Part shown: positions 44,894 through 55,514 of the stretch, in pieces
Layout of the letters: every line of letters begins with the position of its first letter
Numbering within the stretch: position 1 is the stretch's first letter
NCBI GenBank assembly: GCA_947500775.1
Contig: CANMTD010000001.1
Location: 744,001-808,000 of the forward strand
DNA: 64,000 bases
DNA from: an uncultured Paracoccaceae bacterium
GTDB taxonomy: Bacteria; Pseudomonadota; Alphaproteobacteria; Rhodobacterales; Rhodobacteraceae
Direction: 5' to 3'
Notes under the pieces: model-generated
Database searches by the model: none
What the model saw: only the letters and a program-made list of their open reading frames with translations
Told to the model about the DNA's origin: nothing
Translations under genes and position numbers: made by a program

Positions 44894-46570
44894 TCACTCC
44901 GCCGCGATTGCTGTGGGTTTTGGTTTCGGCTTGGCGCCATGTTCGTATTCCTCAAGGAAATCAAGAACCTCCTGCCGGTAGGTATAGTAATCGGGATGTT
45001 CCAGCAGCGCCTTGCGGGTGCGCGGGCGGGGCAGGTCCACATCGACGATCTTGCCGATGGTGGCCTGCGGCCCGTTGGTCATCATCACCACGCGGTCGGC
45101 CAGCAGAATGGCTTCGTCCACATCATGGGTCACGCAGATGGCGGTGACCTGCGTGCGGGACCAGACCTCCATCAGCACTTCCTGCAGCTCCCAGCGGGTC
45201 AGGCTGTCCAGCATGCCGAAGGGTTCGTCCAGCAACAGCAGTTTGGGGCTGAGCGCGAAGGCCCGCGCGATGCCCACGCGCTGTTTCATCCCGTTGGACA
45301 GCGAGGCCGCGCCCTTGTCCATGCTGTCGGCCAGACCGACGCGTTCAAGGTAATATTCGACCACATCCTGCCGTTCGGCCTGCGACGCGTTGGGATAAAC
45401 CTTGTCGACACCGATGGCGACGTTTTCCTTGGCCGACAGCCAGGGGAACAGGTTGGGCGACTGGAACACAACGGCGCGTTCGGGATCGGCGCCTTCGACA
45501 TGGCGCCCGTCCAGTTTGATCGCCCCTTTCGAGATCGGGTTCAGACCGGCGGCCATGGTCAGCACGGTGGATTTGCCGCAGCCCGAATGGCCGATCAGCG
45601 AAATGAATTCGCCGCGATTGATTTTCAGGTCGAAATCTTCGACCACCGTCAGCGGGCCCTTGGGGGTCGGGTAAACCTTGTGCAGCTGCGAAAAATCAAG
45701 GAACCGGTCGGCGATCAACCCTTCCTGCGCCTTGGCCACCGCGCTGGGGACGCCATGGATCGGGGTGACGTCGGGCAGGGTGCGGGTTTCTTCGATCTTG
45801 GCTTCGATGCCCACTTCCATCAGGTATTTGGTGACGGCGGCGCGCAGGGTTTTGAACCCGTCGTGGTGGTTCATCTCGATCCGGTCGCGCGGGCGGGGGA
45901 TATCGACGGTGAAAGGCTCGGCCAGCGTGCCGTCGGGGTTCAGCGGAATGATGCGGTCGGCCAGCAGGATCGCCTCGTCCACGTCATTGGTGATCAGGAT
46001 GCAGGTTTTCTTGTCCTGTTCCCAGATATGCAGAATCTCATCCGCCAGATTGGCGCGGGTCAGTGCGTCCAGCGCGCTGAGCGGTTCGTCCAGCAACAGC
46101 ATTTCGGGGTTCATCGCCAGCGCGCGGGCCACGGCAACCCTTTGGCGCATCCCGCCCGACAGTTCGGCGGGGCGGCGGGCCATGGCATGGCCAAGCCCCA
46201 CCATATTCACATAGTGTTCGACCTTTGCGGCGCGTTCGGCTTTCGACGCCTTGGGAAAAACCGCATCGACCGCCAGCCCCACATTGCCCGCCACCGTCAG
46301 CCACGGCATCAGCGAATAGCTTTGGAACACAAGGCCGCGTTCCGGCCCCGGTTCCTTGATCTGTTGGCCCTTGAAACTGACCGTCCCGGTGTCGGGCATT
46401 TCCAGCCCGGCGATCAGGTTCATGAAGGTGGATTTGCCCGAGCCGGAAAAGCCGAGGATCGCAAGGAATTCGCCCTCTTCGACCTCAAGGTTGATGTCTT
46501 TCAGAACCTCGGCCCGGTGCAGACCCTGGCCAAAGCCTTTGGACACATTTTCGAATTTCAGGATGCTCAT
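44894..46570 (-). CDS. nrtC: Nitrate ABC transporter, tandem ATP-binding protein
   Basis: 558 aa with two complete ABC modules in one chain: first Walker [10 protein letters not shown] and signature [16 protein letters not shown]; second Walker [10 protein letters not shown] and signature [16 protein letters not shown]. Cyanobacterial systems use NrtC (ABC plus a solute-binding-like domain) and NrtD (ABC only); here both ATPases are fused and the NrtA-like regulatory domain is absent. It powers nitrate/nitrite uptake with NrtB and NrtA. It starts 4 nt after nrtB. The symbol is approximate because of the fusion. Confidence 0.93.
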   Translation of the reverse strand: MSILKFENVSKGFGQGLHRAEVLKDINLEVEEGEFLAILGFSGSGKSTFMNLIAGLEMPDTGTVSFKGQQIKEPGPERGLVFQSYSLMPWLTVAGNVGLAVDAVFPKASKAERAAKVEHYVNMVGLGHAMARRPAELSGGMRQRVAVARALAMNPEMLLLDEPLSALDALTRANLADEILHIWEQDKKTCILITNDVDEAILLADRIIPLNPDGTLAEPFTVDIPRPRDRIEMNHHDGFKTLRAAVTKYLMEVGIEAKIEETRTLPDVTPIHGVPSAVAKAQEGLIADRFLDFSQLHKVYPTPKGPLTVVEDFDLKINRGEFISLIGHSGCGKSTVLTMAAGLNPISKGAIKLDGRHVEGADPERAVVFQSPNLFPWLSAKENVAIGVDKVYPNASQAERQDVVEYYLERVGLADSMDKGAASLSNGMKQRVGIARAFALSPKLLLLDEPFGMLDSLTRWELQEVLMEVWSRTQVTAICVTHDVDEAILLADRVVMMTNGPQATIGKIVDVDLPRPRTRKALLEHPDYYTYRQEVLDFLEEYEHGAKPKPKPTAIAAE

Positions 46571-46574
46571 CGGA

Positions 46575-47660
46575 TTACCTTTGCGCCGAGAAGGTGAACA
46601 TGGACTGCAGCGCGTACATCACCCGGTCCAGCAGGAAGCCGATGATGCCGATGGTAAAGACGGCGACCATGATCTTGGCCAGCGACTGCGACGATCCGTT
46701 CTGGAACTCGTCCCAGACGAATTTGCCCAGACCGGGGTTCTGCGCCAGCATTTCGGCGGCGATCAGCACCATCCAGCCAACGCCCAGCGACAGCCGCAGC
46801 CCGGTAAAGATCAGCGGCAGGGCCGAGGGCAGAACCAGCTTGGTAATCTTGGTATAAGTGTTCATTTTCAAGACTTTGGAAACGCTGACCAGATCCTTGT
46901 CGATCGACGACACGCCAAGGGCGGTGTTGATCAACGTGGGCCAGAGCGAACACAGGGTGACGGTGATGGCCGACACCAGAAAGGATTTCGAAAACAACCC
47001 GTCATTGGTCGCGTAGACGGCTGAAACGATCATGGTCACCAGCGGCAGCCATGCCAGCGGGGACACCGGTTTGAAAATCTGGATCAGCGGGTTCAGGGCC
47101 GCGTTCGCGGTGGGCGACAGCCCGGCGGCGATGCCCAGCGGAATGGCCACCACAGAGGCGATCAGGAAGCCGAAAAAGACAGTTTTGATCGAGGTCCAGA
47201 TCTGGTCGTAATAGGTGGGTTTACCAGTATAGACGCGCTGTTTGACCCTGTCGGCCTTGCCGTCGGCGATCAGCTTGGCGTTGCGTTCGTCCTGACGGAC
47301 ATAAAAAGCGGCCTCTTTTTCGCCTTCGCGGATGGCGTCGGCATGCAGGTTTCCGACCTGTTCCCAGACCTGCACCGGCCCGGGGATCGCACCAAGCGAG
47401 GTCTGGACGGTCGGCGCCAGCGTGGCCCATGCGGCCAGAAACAGCCCGATCGCCAGCAGCGGAACGCCCAGAAGGCGCCAGATTTCCGAGACCTGCGCCT
47501 TGGGGTTATCGCCTGCGGCGGCTTTCAGAACGGGGGTGATCCAGGCAAGGCCAAGCACCTGAAACCAGCTATCGGCCTTGTTGATGCGGGTGAAGAGCCG
47601 CTGTTTGCGGGCCTCCTTTTCGGCGCTCAGATCAAGCGATTGCGGGTCGATTGCGGTCAT
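46575..47660 (-). CDS. nrtB: Nitrate ABC transporter permease
   Basis: 361 aa inner-membrane permease with about six hydrophobic segments and the ABC-interaction loop near [20 protein letters not shown]. It begins with a ~45-residue hydrophilic N-terminal region and an insertion rich in charged residues ([19 protein letters not shown]) between the first and second segments, as in proteobacterial NrtB. It forms the nitrate channel with the tandem ATPase. Confidence 0.93.
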   Translation of the reverse strand: MTAIDPQSLDLSAEKEARKQRLFTRINKADSWFQVLGLAWITPVLKAAAGDNPKAQVSEIWRLLGVPLLAIGLFLAAWATLAPTVQTSLGAIPGPVQVWEQVGNLHADAIREGEKEAAFYVRQDERNAKLIADGKADRVKQRVYTGKPTYYDQIWTSIKTVFFGFLIASVVAIPLGIAAGLSPTANAALNPLIQIFKPVSPLAWLPLVTMIVSAVYATNDGLFSKSFLVSAITVTLCSLWPTLINTALGVSSIDKDLVSVSKVLKMNTYTKITKLVLPSALPLIFTGLRLSLGVGWMVLIAAEMLAQNPGLGKFVWDEFQNGSSQSLAKIMVAVFTIGIIGFLLDRVMYALQSMFTFSAQR

Positions 47661-47749
47661 GGATCGTGCCTCAAAATAGGGTGGCTTGTGATCCAGACGT
47701 CGCGCGGGTGGCGACGTCTGGAAAGCGTGGTGTTTGCTACCGTCCGGCG

Positions 47750-49120
47750 TCAGCCCTGCACGTCGTTGCCGACGATGATCTGCTGGCCTTTCAGGCCGAT
47801 CGGCAGGCTGTCGAGATAGGCATTGGGCGTGCGGCCGTCATAGGCGATGCCGTCGATGATATCCTCGGCCGGGGTCGGCGCCTTGAACCCGTCGCTGTCC
47901 CAGGGGAAGTCGGCCTCGTTCGCCAGACCTTCGTCCACCAGCATGCGTGCGGCTTTCAGGTAGATATCGGGCTTGTAGACATCCTTGGCGGTGTCAAAGA
48001 ACCACTGGTCGGATTTGGGTTCCGCGATCTGGCCCCAGCGGCGCATCTGGGTCAGGTACCAGATGGCGTCGGAATAATAGGGGTAGGTCGCGTTATAGCG
48101 GAAGAACACGTTGAAATCGGGGACTTCGCGTTTGTCGCCCTTTTCATATTCGAAGGTGCCGGTCATCGAGTTGGCGATCACATCGTAATCGGCGCCCACA
48201 TATTCCGAACGGGACAGAATCTCGACCGCTTCGGGCCGGTTGGCGTTGTCGTTTTCATCCAGCCAGATCGCCGCCCGGATCAGCGCCTTGGTCACGGCAA
48301 GGGCGGTGTTGGGGTTTTCCTCGACAAATGCGGCGTTCAGGCCAAAGACCTTTTCGGGGTTGTTCTTCCACAGCTCGTAGTCGGTGATCACCGGCACGCC
48401 GATGCCTTTGAACACCGCCTGCTGGTTCCACGGCTCGCCCACGCAATAGCCGAAGATCGTGCCGGCCTCCATCGTGGCGGGCATCTGCGGCGGGGGCGTC
48501 ACGGACAACAGCACATCGGCGTTGATCTGCCCCGAGATGTTGTCGGGCGAATAATATCCGGGCTGCAGACCACCGGCGGCCAGCCAATAGCGCAGTTCGT
48601 AATTATGGGTCGAGACCGGGAAAACCATGCCCATGTTGAACGGCACGCCCTTGTCTTTATAGCTTTCGACGACCGGTTTCATCGCCGAGGCAGAGATCGG
48701 GTGCTGCGGGCGGCCATCTTCCATCAGCGGCACATGCGGTTTCATCTGTTCCCAGATTTCGTTGGAAACGGTGATGCCGTTGCCGTTCAGGTCCATCGAA
48801 AAGGGGGTGACGATATGGGCCTTGGTGCCATAGCCGATGGTCGCGGCCAGCGGTTGCCCGGCCAGCATATGCGCGCCGTCCAGCTGACCGTCGATCACGC
48901 CGTCCAGCAGCACTTTCCAGTTGGCCTGAGCCTCCAGCGTGACGAACAGCCCTTCGTCTTCGAAATAGCCATTCTCATAGGCCACGGCCAGCGGGGCCAT
49001 GTCGGTCAGCTTGATAAAGCCGAATTTCAGCTCGTCTTTTTCAACGTCCAGAAGTTCGGCGTAGGATGGGCTGGCGACCAGCATGGTGGTGGCGATGGCC
49101 CATTTGAATACGGTGTTCAT
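47750..49120 (-). CDS. nrtA: Nitrate ABC transporter substrate-binding protein
   Basis: 456 aa from ATG 49120 with AAAGGA 7 nt upstream. A signal peptide ([21 protein letters not shown]) exports it to the periplasm. The nitrate-binding core shows [33 protein letters not shown] and [13 protein letters not shown], all conserved in NrtA. It delivers nitrate to NrtB. It is the first gene after a leader with a strong terminator hairpin, which places the whole downstream cluster under antitermination control. Confidence 0.95.
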   Translation of the reverse strand: MNTVFKWAIATTMLVASPSYAELLDVEKDELKFGFIKLTDMAPLAVAYENGYFEDEGLFVTLEAQANWKVLLDGVIDGQLDGAHMLAGQPLAATIGYGTKAHIVTPFSMDLNGNGITVSNEIWEQMKPHVPLMEDGRPQHPISASAMKPVVESYKDKGVPFNMGMVFPVSTHNYELRYWLAAGGLQPGYYSPDNISGQINADVLLSVTPPPQMPATMEAGTIFGYCVGEPWNQQAVFKGIGVPVITDYELWKNNPEKVFGLNAAFVEENPNTALAVTKALIRAAIWLDENDNANRPEAVEILSRSEYVGADYDVIANSMTGTFEYEKGDKREVPDFNVFFRYNATYPYYSDAIWYLTQMRRWGQIAEPKSDQWFFDTAKDVYKPDIYLKAARMLVDEGLANEADFPWDSDGFKAPTPAEDIIDGIAYDGRTPNAYLDSLPIGLKGQQIIVGNDVQG

Positions 49121-49146
49121 GCACAGTCCTTTCGGCGTCATGTGGC

Positions 49147-49206
49147 AAAAAAAAACGCCGCTTGATTCATGTGCTCGGGAGGAGCGCAGATGAATCAAGC
49201 GGCGTT
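49147..49206 (-). promoter_or_regulatory. Leader attenuator (terminator) of the nitrate operon
   Basis: On the minus strand AACGCCGCTTGATTCA pairs perfectly over 16 bp with TGAATCAAGCGGCGTT, enclosing an inner stem-loop, and is followed by a run of about seven U, 27 nt before the nrtA start. It would end transcription before nrtA unless countered. NasT, an ANTAR-domain antiterminator encoded just upstream, is the expected factor. Confidence 0.92.
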
Positions 49207-49246
49207 GCTTAATTTCGGTGCGGGCGTCATCGACCGCGGGAGGATC

Positions 49247-49260
49247 GGGCATCGTCGCCC
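49247..49260 (-). promoter_or_regulatory. Small hexaloop hairpin in the nitrate leader (candidate ANTAR element)
   Basis: RNA GGGC-GACGAU-GCCC forms a four-bp stem with a six-base loop, about 40 nt before the terminator stem. ANTAR proteins bind paired hexaloop hairpins; G at loop position 4 fits, while A at position 1 does not. The second hairpin would overlap the terminator. Confidence 0.5.
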
Positions 49261-49359
49261 TACGAATAGACCATCGTTTGCCTTGAACCGGTGCGCAACG
49301 GTCCGCGTATTCCGCGCCGGAAAAGATTTGCTGCGATGCGGCATCTGATTAATTTTTGG

Positions 49360-50523
49360 TCACTTTGGATCGCCAGAGTCGAAAACTGCGCCATCAAAGA
49401 ACGCATCCGGGCCAAGAATCATGTCCCCACGGGTCGAGGCGACCGCCGTGCGGTTGGCCATCGCGCCTTCCAGTTTGGCCGATGCGCCGGGCATATCGAC
49501 GCCGACGCCGGACAGGTGTTTGCGGTACAGATCGGTGCGGAAACAGCCCTGCGCCACCTTTGTGGCGTGCCCCTTGTCCAGACCATGCAGCTTTGCGATA
49601 TGCGCCCCGATCCACGCCGCCTGACTGCGCCAGGGGAAGGTCGCGGCGTTGCGGTGGAATTTCAGAAAGTTCGGCACGTCCACCGGTTCGCTGGTCTGGG
49701 TGATCGCGAAATTGCCGGTCAGCGCGTGGTCGATGGCGTTTTCAGGCAGGTCCAGATGTTCGCTGCGGGCCAGAATGTCGCTGGCAAGCGCGTGGTTCTG
49801 CGGCGTGTCCAGCCATTGCGCGGCCTTATAGACTGCGCGCATCAGCGCCCCGGCCAGCCCGTCGTTCTGTGCGGCCCAGTCGCGCCGGACACCCAGAACC
49901 TTTTCCGGCGCGAAAGACCAGATCGCAGCGCCGGGCAGGATCAGTTCGGCCGCACCGCTGTCAACGGCGACCGAGCCCCAGGGTTCGCCGACGCAGAATA
50001 CGTCCAGTTCGCCCGCGGCGACGGCGTCGGCCATCAGCGGCGGCGGGGTGGTGATCATGGTGAAAGGGGCGGCATCGCGCAGCCAATAGTCGAACAGCAG
50101 CCGGTGCATGGAAAACGGAAACGGTATGCCGACCTTCAGCGGCGCATCGGTCGCCTGCGCCAGCGCGCGGGCGGTGCCGACCGGATCGACAAAGCTGCCG
50201 CCCCACCCGGCGTCGCGCATCCGCCCGGCCATGTCGCGCGACACCCCGATCACGTTGCCGTTGACCGACAGCATCATCAGCGCGTCGATCTGCGCGGTCA
50301 TACCGCTAAGCCCCAGCGACATGGCGATGGGCATCGGCGCCAGCATATGCGCCGCATCAAGATGCCCCAAGGCCAGCAGATCGCGCAGGGCGGACCACGA
50401 CGGTTGCCGCAGCAGGTTCAGGTTCAGCCCCTCATCGGCGGCATAGTTCAGTTCCTGCGCGATGATAAGCGGGGCACTGTCGACCAGCGGGACATAGCCG
50501 CAATTCAGGCGATGCGTACTCAT
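49360..50523 (-). CDS. nasS: Nitrate sensor NasS (cytosolic NrtA-like)
   Basis: 387 aa. NrtA-like fold (LNCGYVPLVDSAPLIIAQELN; DAAHMLAPMPIAMSLGL; VFCVGEPWGSVAV) but without any signal peptide, as expected for the soluble sensor rather than the transporter component. In the known system NasS holds NasT when nitrate is absent and releases it on binding nitrate. The start overlaps the nasT stop as ATGA, fixing a 1:1 gene pair. Confidence 0.94.
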   Translation of the reverse strand: MSTHRLNCGYVPLVDSAPLIIAQELNYAADEGLNLNLLRQPSWSALRDLLALGHLDAAHMLAPMPIAMSLGLSGMTAQIDALMMLSVNGNVIGVSRDMAGRMRDAGWGGSFVDPVGTARALAQATDAPLKVGIPFPFSMHRLLFDYWLRDAAPFTMITTPPPLMADAVAAGELDVFCVGEPWGSVAVDSGAAELILPGAAIWSFAPEKVLGVRRDWAAQNDGLAGALMRAVYKAAQWLDTPQNHALASDILARSEHLDLPENAIDHALTGNFAITQTSEPVDVPNFLKFHRNAATFPWRSQAAWIGAHIAKLHGLDKGHATKVAQGCFRTDLYRKHLSGVGVDMPGASAKLEGAMANRTAVASTRGDMILGPDAFFDGAVFDSGDPK

Positions 50524-51104
50524 TTCAACAATGCCGCCGCTGTCAGCAAGGCTTCGGCCACGTCGATGACCTTGCGGTTCTGGTCCATCGCGGTTTTGCG
50601 CAACAGGGCATAGGCGTCTTCTTCGGTGATCGCGCGGGCGCGCATCAGCATGCCCTTGGCGCGGTCGATGGTTTTGCGGTCCACAAGCGCCTGTTTGGCG
50701 GCGTCCAGCTCGCGGCGCATCTGGCGCATCATCTGGAACCGGGCGATGGCGGTTTTCAGGACCGGCTTGATCCGGTCCGGCGTCAGCCCGCCGACCACAT
50801 AGGCGCTCAGGCCCGCGGCCATGGCGGCGGCTGTCATTTCGTCATCGGACTGGTCGACGAACATCGCGACGGGGCGGCCTTGGGCATCCGAGGCGGCGCT
50901 GACCTGTTCAAGGCTGTCGCGGCTGGGATTGCTGAGGTCGATCAGGACAAGATCGGGGTTCAGCTCGGCCAGTTTCCGCGCGAGCGAGGACATTTCGGCG
51001 ATGACCGTGACATCGGCCCAGCCGTCGGCGCGTAAGGCATCGATGATTTCTATGGCGCGGGCGCGGTCAGGTTCGACCACCGCGATTTTCAGGCTTTCTG
51101 ACAT
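50520..51104 (-). CDS. nasT: ANTAR-domain antiterminator NasT
   Basis: 194 aa. An N-terminal receiver-like domain (KIAVVEPDRARAIEIIDAL; DLVLIDLSNPSRDS) is followed by a C-terminal ANTAR RNA-binding three-helix domain (RAKGMLMRARAITEEDAYALLRK). Target: the nitrate-operon leader hairpins at 49147-49260. It is first in the nasT-nasS unit upstream of the nitrate operon. Confidence 0.95.
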   Translation of the reverse strand: MSESLKIAVVEPDRARAIEIIDALRADGWADVTVIAEMSSLARKLAELNPDLVLIDLSNPSRDSLEQVSAASDAQGRPVAMFVDQSDDEMTAAAMAAGLSAYVVGGLTPDRIKPVLKTAIARFQMMRQMRRELDAAKQALVDRKTIDRAKGMLMRARAITEEDAYALLRKTAMDQNRKVIDVAEALLTAAALLK

Positions 51105-51357
51105 ACAGGCATCCAGCGGTATTCTGCCGGATTGTTAAGCGGGTTCGCAGATTTGGGGCGCAGATCGGGGGTTTTGGGTGGGGCAATGCCTGAATTCGGG
51201 CATGTCGCCCAATAATTGAGCGTTCGCGGTTTTGGTGGGCTGGGGGGCGAGGAAATATCCGCCCGGGGTGCCCGCATCCCGGGCCGCGCCGACCCGCCCC
51301 CACGGGGCGGCGCGATTGCGCCACCCCTCGGGTCGGTCGCGGCCCTGATGTGAGTTG

Positions 51358-53013
51358 CTACCGCGTAAACTTCTTATACTTCACCCGCGTCGGTTCGACT
51401 GAATCCGGGCCCAGACGGCGGATCTTGTCTTCTTCATAAGCCTCGAAGTTGCCTTCGAACCATTCCACATGCGCGTTGCCTTCGAACGCCAGCATGTGGG
51501 TACACAGCCGGTCAAGGAAGAACCGGTCGTGCGAGATGATGACGGCGCAGCCTGCGAAATCTTCAAGGGCGGCCTCAAGCGCCTGCAGGGTTTCGACGTC
51601 CAGATCGTTGGTCGGTTCGTCCAGCAGCAACACGTTGCCGCCTTCGCGCAGAAGTTTGGCCATATGCACGCGGTTGCGTTCACCGCCCGACAGCATGCCC
51701 ATCTTTTTCTGCTGGTCGCCGCCTTTGAAGTTGAACGACGAACAATAGGCGCGGGAATTGACCTGCGCGTCGCCCAGATCGATCAGTTCGGCCCCGCCCG
51801 AGATTTCCTCCCACACGGTTTTTTCCGCATCCAGATCGTCGCGCGACTGATCGACATAGGACAGTTGCACGGTATCGCCATAGGTCACGGTGCCCTCGTC
51901 GGGCTGTTCCTGACCGGTCAGCATCCGGAACAGCGTCGATTTACCCGCGCCGTTGGGGCCGATCACGCCGACGATGCCGCCGGGCGGCAGCGAGAATGAC
52001 AGATCCTCGATCAACAGCTTGTCGCCAAAGCCTTTTTTCAGGTTCTCGACCTCGATCACCTTGCCGCCCAAACGGGGGCCGTTGGGGATGACGATCTGGG
52101 CGCGGGACAGTTTTTCACGCTCGGACTGGCTGGCCATTTCCTCATATGCGTTGATCCGGGCCTTGGATTTGGCCTGCCGCGCCTTGGCGCCGGCACGAAT
52201 CCATTCCAATTCGCGTTCCAGCACCTTCTGCTTGGATTTGTCTTCGCGCTGTTCCTGTTCCAGCCGCTTGGCCTTTTGTTCCAGCCAGGCGGAATAATTG
52301 CCTTCGTAGGGAATGCCGCGCCCGCGGTCGAGTTCCAGAATCCAGCCGGTGATATCATCCAGAAAATAGCGGTCGTGGGTGACGCACAGGATGGTGCCCT
52401 TATAGTCGATCAGGTGCTTTTGCAGCCAGGCGATGGTTTCGGCGTCCAGATGGTTGGTCGGTTCGTCCAGCAGCAGCATGTCGGGTGCTTCCAGCAGCAG
52501 CTTGCACAGCGCGACCCGGCGTTTTTCACCGCCCGACAGTGTGGATACATCGGCGTCATCGGGCGGACAGCGCAGCGCCTCGAGCGCGACATCGATCTGG
52601 CTGTCGAGGTCCCACAGGTTTTCGGCGTCGATCTCATCCTGCAGCCTGGCCATTTCTTCGGCGGTTTCATCGGAATAGTTCATCGCGATTTCGTTGAACC
52701 GGTCGAGTTTCGCCTTTTTTTCAGCGACCCCCAGCATGACGTTGCCGCGCACATCCAGGCTTTCATCCAGCTGCGGTTCCTGCGGCAGATAGCCGACCTT
52801 GGCGCCTTTGGCGGCCCAGGCTTCGCCGGTGAAATCCTTGTCGATCCCGGCCATGATCCGCAGCAGCGTCGATTTACCGGCGCCGTTGACCCCGACCACA
52901 CCGATCTTGACGCCGGGCAGGAACGACAGGCGGATGTTTTCGAAACATTTCTTGCCGCCGGGATAGGTCTTGGAAACACCATCCATGTGGTAGACGTATT
53001 GATAGGCTGCCAT
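51358..53013 (-). CDS. ettA: Energy-dependent translational throttle protein, ABC-F
   Basis: 551 aa, two ABC modules ([32 protein letters not shown]), both with LSGGE signatures, separated by the ABC-F linker rich in charged residues, and ending [20 protein letters not shown] as in EttA. No membrane domain. EttA binds the ribosomal E site and tunes early elongation with the ATP/ADP ratio. It is a single gene, divergent from nadD. Confidence 0.94.
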   Translation of the reverse strand: MAAYQYVYHMDGVSKTYPGGKKCFENIRLSFLPGVKIGVVGVNGAGKSTLLRIMAGIDKDFTGEAWAAKGAKVGYLPQEPQLDESLDVRGNVMLGVAEKKAKLDRFNEIAMNYSDETAEEMARLQDEIDAENLWDLDSQIDVALEALRCPPDDADVSTLSGGEKRRVALCKLLLEAPDMLLLDEPTNHLDAETIAWLQKHLIDYKGTILCVTHDRYFLDDITGWILELDRGRGIPYEGNYSAWLEQKAKRLEQEQREDKSKQKVLERELEWIRAGAKARQAKSKARINAYEEMASQSEREKLSRAQIVIPNGPRLGGKVIEVENLKKGFGDKLLIEDLSFSLPPGGIVGVIGPNGAGKSTLFRMLTGQEQPDEGTVTYGDTVQLSYVDQSRDDLDAEKTVWEEISGGAELIDLGDAQVNSRAYCSSFNFKGGDQQKKMGMLSGGERNRVHMAKLLREGGNVLLLDEPTNDLDVETLQALEAALEDFAGCAVIISHDRFFLDRLCTHMLAFEGNAHVEWFEGNFEAYEEDKIRRLGPDSVEPTRVKYKKFTR

Positions 53014-53193
53014 GACAGGGCTCCGTGGAAAAACAGGTTTGACCGTCTAGATAGCGAAGGTGGTGAACAGGGGCAATGCGGCGATGACAGGTTTAGGTGC
53101 GTCGATCCGTGGGGCAGGAAACGGAGGGTCACGATTGATTGACATTTTTGGCGGGCTTGTCAGAAGGTTGCATGTCGCAAGCCGGAGGAGCCC

Positions 53194-53796
53194 GTGCCCC
53201 ATTCACGTCTGTTAACGTCACCCGGCCAGACCATCGGCCTGTTGGGCGGGTCGTTTGATCCGGCCCATGGGGGGCACGCGCATATCACGCGCGAGGCGTT
53301 GAAGCGGTTCGGGCTGGATCGGGTGTGGTGGCTGGTCAGCCCCGGCAACCCGCTGAAACCCAACGGCCCGGCGCCGATGGCGCGGCGGATGGCGACAGCG
53401 CGGGCGGTGATGGATCACCCCAGGGTCAGCGTCACCGATATCGAGGCGCAGATCGGTACACGGTACACGGCCGCGACGTTGAAACGGTTGCAGGCGCTGT
53501 ATCCCGGCGTGCGCTTTGTCTGGCTGATGGGGGCCGACAATCTGGCGACGTTTCACCATTGGGACCAATGGCAGTGGATCATGGAAAACGTGCCCATCGG
53601 CGTGATCGCCCGACCGGGCGAACGGCTGTCGGCGCGGATGTCCAAGGCGGCCGAACGCTATGCGGCGTATCGCATCCCGGCGCGGGCGGCGTCGCTGTTG
53701 GGGCACAGCCGGGCACCTGCGTGGTGTTTTGTGAATGTGCCGATGCTGGACATCTCTTCCAGTGCGATCCGCGCCCGCGGCGATTGGCCCGGCTGA
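53194..53796 (+). CDS. nadD: Nicotinate-nucleotide adenylyltransferase
   Basis: 200 aa from GTG 53194 after GGAGGAG. The nucleotidyltransferase signature [16 protein letters not shown] and the C-terminal [10 protein letters not shown] motif identify NadD. It converts nicotinate mononucleotide to deamido-NAD in NAD synthesis. It runs in the same direction as dacB 63 nt downstream. Confidence 0.94.
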   Translation: MPHSRLLTSPGQTIGLLGGSFDPAHGGHAHITREALKRFGLDRVWWLVSPGNPLKPNGPAPMARRMATARAVMDHPRVSVTDIEAQIGTRYTAATLKRLQALYPGVRFVWLMGADNLATFHHWDQWQWIMENVPIGVIARPGERLSARMSKAAERYAAYRIPARAASLLGHSRAPAWCFVNVPMLDISSSAIRARGDWPG

Positions 53797-53859
53797 ATTC
53801 TTCGTGTGCGCGCGAATGCGGCCTTGCCGGGGCCATATTGATTTGGTTCACTCCGCGCC

Positions 53860-55362
53860 ATGATGAAACGGCATCCTTCTTCGGTTACGCGGCGCTGGGT
53901 TCTGGGGGCGTTGGCCTCGGGCGTGGCGGGCTCTGTCTGGGCCGAGGCGCCGCTGACGTCGCCGCGCCCGATCGGCCGGTCGGAGGAGTTTCACAAACGG
54001 GCTGCCCCCGCCGCCGAGCGGTTGATCGACAAGGCGGCGCTGGGCGGCAAGATCAGCTATGTGGTGGCCGATGCGCGCACCGGTCAGGTGCTGGAGGCCC
54101 GGAACCCGGTATTGGCCCTGCCTCCGGCCAGCGTGACCAAGGCGATCACGGCAATGTATGCGCTGGAAAACCTGGGGGCGGACTATCGTTTTCGCACCCG
54201 GTTGGTGGCTACGGGGCCGGTGGTGAACGGGCGGGTACACGGCGATCTGGTGCTGGTCGGCGCGGGCGATCCGACCATCGACACCGATATGCTGGGTGAT
54301 CTGGCGGCCCGGCTGAAAGACGCGGGGGTCCGCGAGGTGGCGGGGCGGTTCCGGATTTATGCCGGGGTTCTGCCATCGGTGCCCGCGATCGATCCCGGCC
54401 AGCCCGATCATGTCGGCTATAACCCGGCGCTGTCAGGGCTGAACCTGAATTTCAACCGGGTGCATTTCGAATGGAAACGCGCCTCGGGCGGGTATGACAT
54501 CAGCATGGAGGCCCGGGCGCGGCGGTATCGCCCGCGCGTGGCCGTGGCGCGGATGCAGGTCGTGGACCGCAGCGTGCCGGTCTTTACCTATGCCAATACC
54601 GGAAAATTCGAAGACTGGACCGTGGCCCGTGGCGCCCTTGGCAAGGGCGGCAGCCGCTGGTTGCCGGTGCGCCACCCCGCGCTTTACACCGCCGAGGTCT
54701 TTCAGACATTGGCGCGGTCGCATGGGATTTCGCTGCGGCGGGGCGATGCGGTGGCGGCGGCCCCCACCGGTCAGGTGATTGCCGAACACAGCAGCGAACC
54801 CTTGCGCGACATTCTGCGCGACATGCTGAAATATTCCACCAATGTGACGGCCGAGGCGGTGGGCATGACCACGACCCGCGCCCGCGGGGTCGCGCCGCAG
54901 AACCTGGCGGGATCGGCCCAGATGATGGGGCACTGGCTGGGCGAAGCCCATGGCGTGCGCCGCGCCGAATTCGCGGATCATTCGGGGCTGGGCGACGGCA
55001 CCCGGATGTCTGCCAGCGATATGGTGCGCGCGCTGGTCGCGGCGGGGCCGCGCGGCCCGTTGCAGGGGCTGATGAAAGAGATGCACCTGAAAGACGACAA
55101 GGGGCGCCCGATAAAGGGGGGGCCGGTGCGGGTCCGTGCCAAGACCGGCACGCTGAATTTTGTATCCGCATTGGCGGGATATGTGACGGCCGCCGACGGC
55201 ACCGAACTGGTGTTTGCGATTTTCACGGCGGATGAGCCGCGCCGCGAACGCATTCCGCGCGCCAACCGCGAACGCCCCAAAGGCGCGCGCGGGTGGGCCG
55301 GACGGTCCCGGACCCTGCAACAGGCGCTGATCAAGCGGTGGGTGACCCTGTACGGCACCTGA
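53860..55362 (+). CDS. dacB: D-alanyl-D-alanine carboxypeptidase/endopeptidase (PBP4, S13 family)
   Basis: 500 aa. The N-terminus has a twin-arginine-like export signal (TRRWVLGALASGVAGSVWA). Active-site motifs: S91-V-T-K94, S326-T-N328 (KYSTNVTAE) and K428-T-G (RAKTGTLNFVSALAGY). The insert between the first and second motifs is typical of PBP4. It trims or cuts peptidoglycan cross-links in the periplasm. Confidence 0.93.
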   Translation: MMKRHPSSVTRRWVLGALASGVAGSVWAEAPLTSPRPIGRSEEFHKRAAPAAERLIDKAALGGKISYVVADARTGQVLEARNPVLALPPASVTKAITAMYALENLGADYRFRTRLVATGPVVNGRVHGDLVLVGAGDPTIDTDMLGDLAARLKDAGVREVAGRFRIYAGVLPSVPAIDPGQPDHVGYNPALSGLNLNFNRVHFEWKRASGGYDISMEARARRYRPRVAVARMQVVDRSVPVFTYANTGKFEDWTVARGALGKGGSRWLPVRHPALYTAEVFQTLARSHGISLRRGDAVAAAPTGQVIAEHSSEPLRDILRDMLKYSTNVTAEAVGMTTTRARGVAPQNLAGSAQMMGHWLGEAHGVRRAEFADHSGLGDGTRMSASDMVRALVAAGPRGPLQGLMKEMHLKDDKGRPIKGGPVRVRAKTGTLNFVSALAGYVTAADGTELVFAIFTADEPRRERIPRANRERPKGARGWAGRSRTLQQALIKRWVTLYGT

Positions 55363-55514
55363 GTGGGCAAGAAAATGCCGAGAGATGCAGGCCCTTTCTG
55401 AATTGTGATTTGGCCGGTGTCACAAATACGGTACGATCCGAGTATTGATGGACGAACCGGCCGATTTTACGGCCATGCGGTAAGTATTTGAATTATTTAT
55501 AAAATGAGGATTTG

